NCBI GenBank assembly: GCA_944390865.1 | Contig: CALXRC010000006.1 | Coordinates: 40,206 to 104,205, forward strand | DNA: 64,000 nucleotides | Source of the DNA: an uncultured Spirochaetales bacterium | GTDB taxonomy: Bacteria; Spirochaetota; Spirochaetia; Sphaerochaetales; Sphaerochaetaceae | Reading direction: 5' to 3' | Shown here: positions 58,240-64,000 of the stretch, in pieces | Position numbering within the stretch: the stretch's first letter is position 1 | Layout of the letters: every line of letters starts with the position of its first letter | Translations under genes and position numbers: made by a program | The notes under the pieces: model-generated | The model's database searches: none | Told to the model about the DNA's origin: nothing | What the model saw: the letters and a program-made list of their open reading frames with translations, nothing else

Positions 58240-59188
58240 CGCTTTTCTCCCTCTTTATTTCCTTCACTTCGCTTGAGATCATCTGCCTGTCATGGAAGAT
58301 GAAGTTGGCCTCAAAGTTCTTTCCTTCAAGCGCCATGGGAAGCCAGAGCCTGTCATCTTCCCACATGTTCTCATAAGGGATGGCTGTCCTTTCGATCCAG
58401 AACGGACGGGCTTCGTCGCATTCTGCCAGCTCTCCGCCTGCGTAGGTGGCGAAGTAGACATAGCCGAGCTCTCTCGTCCCGTCAGAAAACTGGAAGCGCA
58501 GCAGTCCTCTGTACTCAAGACCGCAAATGTCGGCGCCTGTCTCTTCCTTTGTCTCCCTGACTGCGGCTTCAATGGCTGTCTCCGCCTCTTCGATGTGACC
58601 TCCGGGTGCGTTGAAGTACCCGCTTCCGAGACCTCTTTTCTTCTCAATGAAGAGAAGCCTGCTGCCATCCTGCACATAGGTGATGACGCAGCGGTGGTTC
58701 GGTTCCCACAGGTCCCAGTCTATCTGATCTACAGACTCTGCCTTTGCATAGCTTTCATTCAGCACTTCCTCTCTCGGACGCTGTGCCTCCGCTTTCTGCC
58801 GCTCGCGCTCCTTTCTGGCCTCCGCCTCTTCAGGATGCCTCTTGTCATGACAGTCCTGGCACAGACAGTCATCATGCCCGATGATGAACTCCCACTTCAG
58901 CTTCTTCCTGCAGTCTTTGCAGCGGAGCGTGAAGGGCCAGACCCTGCGGCGGAAAATGATGATCAGGGCAAGAATCAGGGCAAGTCCGGCCCAGACTCCG
59001 ACTGCCGGCACAGGCGGCGCGAACATTGATGTCACCACGACAATCATGTAGTACAGCAGCGTGATGGCTGCGATCCAGATCAGGGCCGCGCGCTTTCTGC
59101 TGCTGGCAGGAATCTTGCGCTGCGAGATGTTCACCAGAAGGATCAGCACCAGGATCCAGGTGTAGTTGTTGGTCAGAAAATTCAGCAT
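58214..59188 (-). CDS. NUDIX hydrolase with N-terminal membrane anchor and Cys-rich module
   Basis: The 324-residue protein has three parts. Residues 1-85 hold about three membrane spans. Residues about 92-122 hold a four-Cys metal-binding-type module (LRCKDCRKKLKW, then DDCLCQDCHDKRH), followed by a Glu/Arg/Lys-rich coil. Residues about 155-300 are a NUDIX domain. Its box fits GX5EX7REUXEEXGU exactly, with NAPGGHIEEAETAIEAAVRE followed by TKEETGA. MutT-like cleaning of oxidised nucleotides is the nearest guess. ATG 59188 is supported by TATCCT 7 nt upstream and TTGATT 18 bp beyond. It overlaps yigZ. Confidence 0.82.
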   Translation of the reverse strand: MLNFLTNNYTWILVLILLVNISQRKIPASSRKRAALIWIAAITLLYYMIVVVTSMFAPPVPAVGVWAGLALILALIIIFRRRVWPFTLRCKDCRKKLKWEFIIGHDDCLCQDCHDKRHPEEAEARKERERQKAEAQRPREEVLNESYAKAESVDQIDWDLWEPNHRCVITYVQDGSRLLFIEKKRGLGSGYFNAPGGHIEEAETAIEAAVRETKEETGADICGLEYRGLLRFQFSDGTRELGYVYFATYAGGELAECDEARPFWIERTAIPYENMWEDDRLWLPMALEGKNFEANFIFHDRQMISSEVKEIKREKSGEEAEDEV

Positions 59189-59195
59189 GAAGCAA

Positions 59196-59225
59196 AGGAT
59201 AAGGCAGCCCGACAGGCTTAATCAA
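59196..59225 (-). promoter_or_regulatory. NUDIX-yigZ promoter (leaderless type)
   Basis: On the minus strand TTGATT (59220-59225) is followed after 18 bp by TATCCT (59196-59201), then 7 nt to the ATG at 59188. Confidence 0.5.
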
Positions 59226-59281
59226 TATTTTGCGCTTGTGCGCCCGTCTTTTTTTTTGTAGGCTGACAGAAGGAGTTTTAT

Positions 59282-59944
59282 ATGAAGATTAGCTCAATGA
59301 TTGATCACACACAGCTTGCAGCAGCTGCTACAAGGGAACAGATTGTCAAACTCTGCAGCGAGGCAAAAGAATACGGCTTCGCCTCTGTCTGCGTTAATTC
59401 CTGCCGTGTCGCACTGGCTTCCTCCTGTCTTAAGGGCAGCCCTGTCAAAGTATGCACGGTTGTAGGCTTCCCTCTTGGCGCCATGTCGACGGCAGCCAAG
59501 GCGGATGAGACAGCCAGGGCAGTTGCCGACGGAGCTGATGAAATTGACATGGTCATCAATGTGGGCTACGTCAAGGACGGCGACTGGGATGCTGTCCGCG
59601 ATGATATTGCTGCCGTGCGTGCGGCCTGCCCCGGCAAGACCCTCAAGGTCATTCTGGAAACCTGCCTGCTTACAGATGACGAGATTGTCAGAGCCTGCAG
59701 ATGCTCTGTTGCCTGCGGTGCAGACTTTGTGAAGACTTCCACCGGATTCTCAACCGGCGGCGCCACTGTTGAGGCTGTGCGCCTGATGAGGCAGACTGTC
59801 GGTCCGGACATCGGCGTCAAGGCCTCCGGCGGAATAAGGAACGCGGAAAGTGCGAAGGCAATGATTGAAGCCGGCGCAAACCGTCTCGGCTGCTCTGCCG
59901 GCGTCGCAATCGCCAGAGGGGAGGAGTCTGATGCCGGCTATTGA
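59282..59944 (+). CDS. deoC: Deoxyribose-phosphate aldolase
   Basis: DeoC splits 2-deoxyribose-5-phosphate into glyceraldehyde-3-phosphate and acetaldehyde in deoxynucleoside breakdown. The 220-residue TIM-barrel protein starts with [16 protein letters not shown]. It shows [36 protein letters not shown], the Schiff-base Lys in [18 protein letters not shown], and [19 protein letters not shown] lies 6 nt before the ATG. The 3' end overlaps the thymidine-kinase gene by 14 bases, so salvage and breakdown of deoxynucleosides are encoded together. Confidence 0.96.
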   Translation: MKISSMIDHTQLAAAATREQIVKLCSEAKEYGFASVCVNSCRVALASSCLKGSPVKVCTVVGFPLGAMSTAAKADETARAVADGADEIDMVINVGYVKDGDWDAVRDDIAAVRAACPGKTLKVILETCLLTDDEIVRACRCSVACGADFVKTSTGFSTGGATVEAVRLMRQTVGPDIGVKASGGIRNAESAKAMIEAGANRLGCSAGVAIARGEESDAGY

Positions 59945-61073
59945 GAGAAGCTCTTCTTCTGAGGATTTTCTCAAATCTCTGGGATTTCCCACCATCCATG
60001 TCCATGACACGTTTACTCATTTTGACTTCACCGAGCCGGGCAGGAGAGTGCTCCTGATCGGCCCGATGGGCTCGGGAAAGACAGAGTTCGCGGCCAGAGT
60101 CTGGAGAGATGCCGCCGTCGCACAGACCAAGAGCGGGAAAGTCAAGGCGCTGACAAGCACAGGCAATATTGACAGGAGGAATATCTTCTTCATCCGCTCA
60201 CAGATTGACAGCGTGCGCTTCACAGACTACCCGGAGGATGCGCTGTGCTATCGCTCAGGCTATGTCCGCTGCGGTGACAACATCGCAAGGATCCGGGACT
60301 CGTTCGGCCTTGAGCAGGTGATCAGAGACAATCCGGAAGTGGGAACCTATATCATTGACGAGGCTTCATTCTTTGATGAGCGCCTTGCCTATGTCGTGCG
60401 CAACGCTGCCATTGAAAAGGGCTGCATGTTCATTTTCCCCACTCTTGTGCTGAATTTCAGAAAGGACCTTTTCAACAACACGGCCCGGCTGATGCTTGAT
60501 ATCGCGACAGATGTCATTCCTCTCACTGCCTACTGCGAGCATCCAGACTGCATTGACAGCGCTTTCTATACCTACCGCTACTACAGCGTGGACGGGCGTG
60601 AGTGTCCTGCGCTCTTCTTTGACCCGCTGATCGTTGTCGGAGGAGACGTGCTCAAGGAAGGAGGTTCTGATCCGAACTATGCTTCACGCTGCGACAGGCA
60701 TCACTATCTGCCGGGAAAAGAGTATACGTTTTTTACGCTGAAGCCGCTTGGAGAGGCGGCCAGCAGGGGAGAGACGGAAGGCCTTGTCAGGGAGCTTGAG
60801 GCGATGAACGGGAACATTTCCGCATCCCTGCTTTACAAGAATCTTTCTGAGCGCTATTCGGATGATGAGGACGGACAGAAGTACATGGACAGCCTGCTTC
60901 CCGGCCTGATTGCGGAGAAAGCCCTCTGCTATCTGTTCAGCGAGCAGAATCTCATTTCCGAGCAGCTGCTGACCCGTCTGGTTTTTGATCTCGAGCTGAA
61001 CATTCCCTACATGGAAAAGACACTTGCCGCCAACAGAAGGCCGGTTGTTTTCAACCAGCCTTATCTGCTGTAA
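59931..61073 (+). CDS. tdk: Thymidine kinase (type II) with extended C-terminal domain
   Basis: This 380-residue protein has the type II thymidine-kinase core: Walker [19 protein letters not shown] near 37-54, the catalytic-region [11 protein letters not shown] (most homologues have Gln at the Ser), and [12 protein letters not shown]. The structural zinc pairs are CEHPDC and the C-x2-H pattern of CDRHHYLPG. Ordinary enzymes have about 190-220 residues. Here about 115 more follow ([18 protein letters not shown] and beyond), helical and unrecognised. ATG 59931 has GGAGG 6 nt upstream inside deoC. dTMP made here would complement the DeoC side of thymidine metabolism. Confidence 0.78.
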   Translation: MPAIERSSSSEDFLKSLGFPTIHVHDTFTHFDFTEPGRRVLLIGPMGSGKTEFAARVWRDAAVAQTKSGKVKALTSTGNIDRRNIFFIRSQIDSVRFTDYPEDALCYRSGYVRCGDNIARIRDSFGLEQVIRDNPEVGTYIIDEASFFDERLAYVVRNAAIEKGCMFIFPTLVLNFRKDLFNNTARLMLDIATDVIPLTAYCEHPDCIDSAFYTYRYYSVDGRECPALFFDPLIVVGGDVLKEGGSDPNYASRCDRHHYLPGKEYTFFTLKPLGEAASRGETEGLVRELEAMNGNISASLLYKNLSERYSDDEDGQKYMDSLLPGLIAEKALCYLFSEQNLISEQLLTRLVFDLELNIPYMEKTLAANRRPVVFNQPYLL

Positions 61074-61122
61074 GCCTGAAAAATGCAAAACAAGGCAGTT
61101 TTCGGAGCTGCCTTCAGGCTTA
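61071..61122. terminator. Nested hairpin between tdk and the sugar isomerase-like gene
   Basis: The outer stem TAAGCCTGAA (61071-61080) with TTCAGGCTTA (61113-61122) contains both genes' stop codons. The inner stem AAGGCAG (61092-61098) with CTGCCTT (61108-61114) is followed on the minus strand by a T-rich stretch. The two stems overlap by two bases, so they compete or stack. Confidence 0.65.
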
Positions 61123-61998
61123 GAATTTATTCAGAGAGGCAAGAGTCTGCCTCAGTGTTGCCGGATTGTGGTTTTCAAGCAGTATGGGAACACTGATGCT
61201 CCTCCTGTCCAGTTCTTTGAAAAAGTTTTCCCAGTCGAAAACACCAGTGAGGGCAGGAAGGTCACCTTTTTTGAAACCTTTTTCAGTGAGGACATAATCC
61301 TTGCAGTGAAGTGCGCAGATCCTATCCTGAAAAGCGTCCAGTGCCGCAGTGTAGAAATTCCTCTGGGCCTGGGCAGAGGGCCTTGCCGGATAGCTGCCGT
61401 CAAGTTCCCTGATTCCATTGACCGGAACGAGATTCACGGGATCGTATATCACCTTCAGATGTTCATCAGGAAAGAGCTCAAGCACTTTTGCCATGCGTTC
61501 GACAGAGCAGATCGTGTGATGATGGCTGACCGCTTCAATCGCGCAGACCGCATCATTCCTGACTGCTGCGTCAAGCATCTGCTCAAGACTGCTGAGAAAG
61601 ATGCTGAACACTTTGTCCGTATAGGTTTCAGTGCTGTATGAGATATCAGGTGTGAAGCTGCCGGTTTCAGTGCCGACTATCCTGCAGCCGAAGGCCTTGT
61701 TCAGCTCGAGGCTTCTCTCGAAGCGCCTGATATTCTTCTTCCTTTCTTCCTCATCTGGGTGGACCGGGTTTATATAGCAGCCGGTGACGGCGACAGTGAT
61801 GCCGGAAGAGGACAATGTGTCAGTTATTGAGCTGATGTATTCCTCATCCCAGTCCTGCCAGGGCCTGGAGGGTTTTAGAACCTTGCCGACTGCAAGCTGG
61901 ATGCAGGCAGGCGTCTTGATGGCGGCTACAGCCTTTCCCAGCTGTTCTGCTGAGGCAAATGAGCCGAAGTCATGTGCACGGAAACCTATGTTTTTCAT
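61120..61998 (-). CDS. Sugar phosphate isomerase/epimerase-family TIM barrel
   Basis: This 292-residue protein of the xylose-isomerase-like TIM-barrel family has metal-site candidates VGTETGSF, CAIEAVSHHHTI, KVIYDPVNLVPV, CALHCKDYVL and ILLENHNP. The acidic and His residues lie at barrel-strand ends as in epimerases and myo-inosose dehydratases. The substrate is unknown. It is divergent from a GH28 gene, so use of pectin-derived sugars is possible. ATG 61998 is chosen because TATCCT ends exactly 6 nt before it. Confidence 0.82.
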   Translation of the reverse strand: MKNIGFRAHDFGSFASAEQLGKAVAAIKTPACIQLAVGKVLKPSRPWQDWDEEYISSITDTLSSSGITVAVTGCYINPVHPDEEERKKNIRRFERSLELNKAFGCRIVGTETGSFTPDISYSTETYTDKVFSIFLSSLEQMLDAAVRNDAVCAIEAVSHHHTICSVERMAKVLELFPDEHLKVIYDPVNLVPVNGIRELDGSYPARPSAQAQRNFYTAALDAFQDRICALHCKDYVLTEKGFKKGDLPALTGVFDWENFFKELDRRSISVPILLENHNPATLRQTLASLNKF

Positions 61999-62004
61999 GC
62001 ATTC

Positions 62005-62033
62005 AGGATATTTTGCAAGCAGCTGCTTGTAAA
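62005..62033 (-). promoter_or_regulatory. Promoter of the TIM-barrel gene (leaderless type)
   Basis: On the minus strand TTTACA (62028-62033) is followed after 17 bp by TATCCT (62005-62010), then exactly 6 nt to the ATG at 61998. Confidence 0.6.
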
Positions 62034-62053
62034 GCGTTTGGAGGGTGGTTTTT

Positions 62054-63379
62054 ATGATTGAGTACAAGCTGGTCGGAGACGGCCGGACTGACAACACAGA
62101 ATCTCTTCAGGCCCTGCTGGATCTGAAAGGCGAGCTGGTTCTGCTGAAGGGAGAATACCTTACAGGGCCTCTGACAGTACATTCAGATACAAGCATCCGC
62201 TTTGAGGAAGGTGCTGTGCTGAAGTTCATTCCTGACTTCAGCCTTTACAAGCCTGTCTACACCAGATGGGAGGGTGTGAAGTGCTGGTGCATGCATCCCT
62301 GCCTCTTCATCAGCGGCGCCTCGAATGTCTCTGTAACAGGACCCGGCACGGTTGACGGAAGCGGGGAAGTCTGGTGGAAGAGCGCGAATGAGAGAAGAAA
62401 CAGCAGCGACGGCCCGCAGACGGAAATAGAAAAGCGCTTTGCATCCCTTAACCCCGGCTTTGAGGATCAGCCGGGCGGAGGCGGCGGCCGTCAGGTGCAG
62501 TTCCTCAGGCCGCCCCTGATACAGATCCATGAGTCATCAAATGTCACGCTGGACGGACTTACGATAAAAAACAGTCCTTTCTGGACTGTGCATCCTGTAT
62601 TCTCTGACAATGTCCGCCTCAGCAATCTTGTGATTGAGAATCCTGCAGATGCCCCGAACACAGACGGCATTGACATAGAAAGCTGCACGCATGTCTCTGT
62701 CGACTCATGCTATGTGCATGTGGGTGATGACGGCATTGCGCTCAAAAGCGGCTCAGGTGCAAGCGGAATACAGGACGGCGCGCCTACTTCCCATGTCAGG
62801 ATAACAAACTGCACTGTCAGGGCCGCTCACGGCGGAGCTGTGATCGGAAGCGAGACAGCGGCTGGCATAGACAACATTGAAGTCTCTGACTGCACCTTTG
62901 ACGGGACAGACAGGGGAATAAGGATAAAGACAAGGAGAGGAAGGGGCGGCTGCCTCCATGATCTGGTGTTCAGAAACCTGACAATGAGAGGCAATCTCTG
63001 TCCTCTTGTCGTCAATATGTTCTACCGCTGCGGCTGCAGTGACATGTCTTGCTTCTCGCTTGATCCGCAGCCTGTCTCGGCAGAGACTCCGAGCCTGTAC
63101 GGCCTGACAATCGAGAACTGCACAGGCCTTGAGTCCCGCTCTTCTGCCGCAATGATCGTGGGACTGCCGGAGAGCAGGCTGAAGGATGTGAAGATCAGGA
63201 ACTGCTTCTTCTCTGTGGCGAAAGACGGTCTGCGCCCTGTCCGCGAAAGCGATATGTTCCTGGGCCTTCCAGATATCGAGGAGAGGGGAATGAGGATCCG
63301 CTTTGTTGACGGACTTGAGCTTGAGAACGTGCACGTCGAAGGTGCTGCGCGGGATGTGATTCTGGAAGACGAAGAGTAA
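62054..63379 (+). CDS. Glycoside hydrolase family 28 protein (polygalacturonase-like)
   Basis: This 441-residue right-handed beta-helix enzyme has the GH28 motifs NTDGIDIESCTHV (Asp), HVGDDGIALKSG (Asp pair), a GAVIGSE loop with neighbouring His in AAHGG, and RGIRIKTRRGRGG. These match the catalytic NTD/DD/H/RIK set of polygalacturonases. No signal peptide is present, so imported oligogalacturonides or related glycosides are likely substrates. ATG 62054 is preferred (GGAGGG 8 nt upstream). An in-frame GTG at 62045 overlaps that site. It is divergent from the sugar-isomerase-like gene. Confidence 0.92.
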   Translation: MIEYKLVGDGRTDNTESLQALLDLKGELVLLKGEYLTGPLTVHSDTSIRFEEGAVLKFIPDFSLYKPVYTRWEGVKCWCMHPCLFISGASNVSVTGPGTVDGSGEVWWKSANERRNSSDGPQTEIEKRFASLNPGFEDQPGGGGGRQVQFLRPPLIQIHESSNVTLDGLTIKNSPFWTVHPVFSDNVRLSNLVIENPADAPNTDGIDIESCTHVSVDSCYVHVGDDGIALKSGSGASGIQDGAPTSHVRITNCTVRAAHGGAVIGSETAAGIDNIEVSDCTFDGTDRGIRIKTRRGRGGCLHDLVFRNLTMRGNLCPLVVNMFYRCGCSDMSCFSLDPQPVSAETPSLYGLTIENCTGLESRSSAAMIVGLPESRLKDVKIRNCFFSVAKDGLRPVRESDMFLGLPDIEERGMRIRFVDGLELENVHVEGAARDVILEDEE

Positions 63380-63394
63380 GAAAGGACGTCTGCT

Positions 63395-63443
63395 GCAAAA
63401 AACCCTCCAGCCGGATTGAGAACCAGACTGGAGGGTTTTTTTT
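63395..63443. terminator. Bidirectional terminator
   Basis: AACCCTCCAG (63401-63410) and CTGGAGGGTT (63428-63437) form a perfect 10-bp stem. Six to eight T follow on each strand. It ends the GH28 gene on plus and the zinc-ribbon gene on minus. Confidence 0.92.
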
Positions 63444-63502
63444 ATAAAAGTTGCCGCAAGGAAACCTGCCAGGCTAGTCCTGCAGGATGAATGCGGCAGC
63501 AA

Positions 63503-63700
63503 TCATTTCACTTTGTATATCGCAAATATCTGGCCACAATCCATACAGATATAAGCGTCCGCTTCCTTTTCCAGAATAAGGTTGGAACACTCATCATTCT
63601 TGTCAGGCTTGAATATGACATTCGTGCTGAATGGCATGCTCCCTGACGATATGACCATTCCCCTGAGCATTCCTTTGCCGCATATTGGACATTTCATCAT
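63503..63700 (-). CDS. Small zinc-ribbon protein (DUF6487-like)
   Basis: This 65-residue protein has two metal-binding Cys pairs, CPICG at about residues 4-8 and CMDCG at about 52-56. They frame a short beta-rich stretch (GMVISSGSMPFSTNVIF) and a charged loop. The pattern resembles DUF6487-type zinc ribbons of unknown function. Two tandem ATGs open the frame. GGAGG lies 6 nt upstream and sits inside the last codons of the transposase remnant, whose stop overlaps the ATG pair. Confidence 0.75.
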   Translation of the reverse strand: MMKCPICGKGMLRGMVISSGSMPFSTNVIFKPDKNDECSNLILEKEADAYICMDCGQIFAIYKVK

Positions 63701-63906
63701 TCGGTGCCTCCAATGTTGGATTTCTGGTTTTCAATGTATCTCTTCTCACTCTCTTCAGTAACGGCACCAACGCTTCCATAGTAGCAGCCACGGGACCAGA
63801 GACCGGAGCCCCAGAACTTCCTCTCTTTCAGTTTTGGAAAGGCTGTGAAGATGTGTACCACGCAATGTGGCACAGCAATAGAAATGCTGATTTGCTGTTT
63901 TCTCAT
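63697..63906 (-). pseudogene. IS200/IS605-family transposase remnant (C-terminal part)
   Basis: The 69-residue translation resembles only the C-terminal end of TnpA: VHIFTAFPKLKERKFWGSG, LWSRGCYYGSVGAVTEESEK and RYIENQKS. These match the family pattern (W-G-LWSRGYY-TVG-VTEE-I-YIENQ) well. The N-terminal two thirds, including the HUH site, are absent, and upstream sequence in the window does not supply them in any frame. It is therefore a deletion remnant. Its last bases overlap the zinc-ribbon gene. Confidence 0.7.
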
Positions 63907-63931
63907 ATTGTCTTATAATATAAATATATGC

Positions 63932-63937
63932 TAAAAT
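63932..63937 (+). promoter_or_regulatory. -10 element of the last ORF (leaderless type)
   Basis: TGC-TAAAAT (hexamer 63932-63937, extended -10) ends exactly 6 nt before ATG 63944. This matches the leaderless arrangement seen elsewhere in the window. Confidence 0.45.
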
Positions 63938-63943
63938 CTGAAC

Positions 63944-64000
63944 ATGAGAAGGTCAGTCACTGTTTTCCCAAATCTGTCTGATAAGGAAGTCTCTTCAATC
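63944..64000 (+). CDS. Start of a gene running out of the window
   Basis: ATG 63944 opens a frame that stays open to the window end, coding MRRSVTVFPNLSDKEVSSI (19 residues). It is too short for any family call. It is included because the extended -10 TGC-TAAAAT sits exactly 6 nt upstream, the arrangement seen before many genuine genes here. Confidence 0.45.
   Translation, partial: MRRSVTVFPNLSDKEVSSI

Noticed and set aside
1..64000. CRISPR array or defence island
   Set aside because: No regularly spaced direct repeats and no cas, toxin-antitoxin or restriction genes were seen. The repeats present are DnaA-box-like, parS or hairpins.

Overview
The window is chromosomal DNA around a replication origin, most likely from a host-associated spirochaete (Spirochaetota, Treponema/Sphaerochaeta-like). 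That placement is inferred, not proven. It rests on an Asp-type MurA, a cyclophilin-FKBP fusion of a type I recall from Treponema, outer-membrane-type proteins and lipoproteins, and the gene content as a whole. Overall composition is moderate in GC, with one strongly T-rich non-coding kilobase.

Layout. 1-0.4 kb: end of an AraC-type regulator. 0.4-0.8 kb: gene-free stretch with a dense DnaA-box-like cluster. 0.8-5.6 kb: murA, an N-acetylhexosamine kinase and a PfkB kinase, and a PerR-rubrerythrin peroxide-stress operon. 5.7-13.4 kb, minus strand: jag-yidC-rnpA-rpmH, then dciA-recF-dnaN, a second 9-mer cluster, and dnaA. 13.6-23.8 kb, mostly plus strand: gyrB-gyrA, a 1-kb gene-free centromere-like region with four parS sites, nfu, parA-parB, a dual-domain prolyl isomerase and radA. 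The strand switch between dnaA and gyrB fits bidirectional replication from this point.

23.8-35.5 kb: a TraB-family protein, a flavodiiron protein, an outer-membrane protein, pepD-nagA, a lipid/diacylglycerol kinase-like gene, an orphan glycosidase, an SDR and an orphan peptide-binding lipoprotein. 35.5-38.9 kb: tRNA-Ser, SRP RNA, dnaX, a membrane gene, ybaB and recR. 39-51 kb: amidohydrolase, nth, a DAHP synthase-prephenate dehydratase fusion, serine dehydratase, small membrane and secreted proteins, and an NCS1 permease-DUF917-hydantoinase-PucR cluster. 51-64 kb: leuS, a MerR/MATE pair, an M28-type peptidase, yigZ, a membrane-anchored NUDIX protein, deoC-tdk (deoxynucleoside salvage), a sugar isomerase-like protein, a GH28 glycosidase, a zinc-ribbon protein and an IS200/IS605 remnant.

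The most striking cross-cutting observation is translational. Many first genes of transcription units, including dnaA, parA, leuS, dnaX, nagA and aroF-pheA, have no Shine-Dalgarno sequence. Instead a sigma70-like -10 hexamer sits 6 to 8 nt before the ATG, often with a -35 box 16-18 bp further up, which predicts leaderless mRNAs. Internal operon genes and some others (perR, nfu, deoC, the SDR) keep normal AGGAGG-like sites. I used this signal to choose several start codons.
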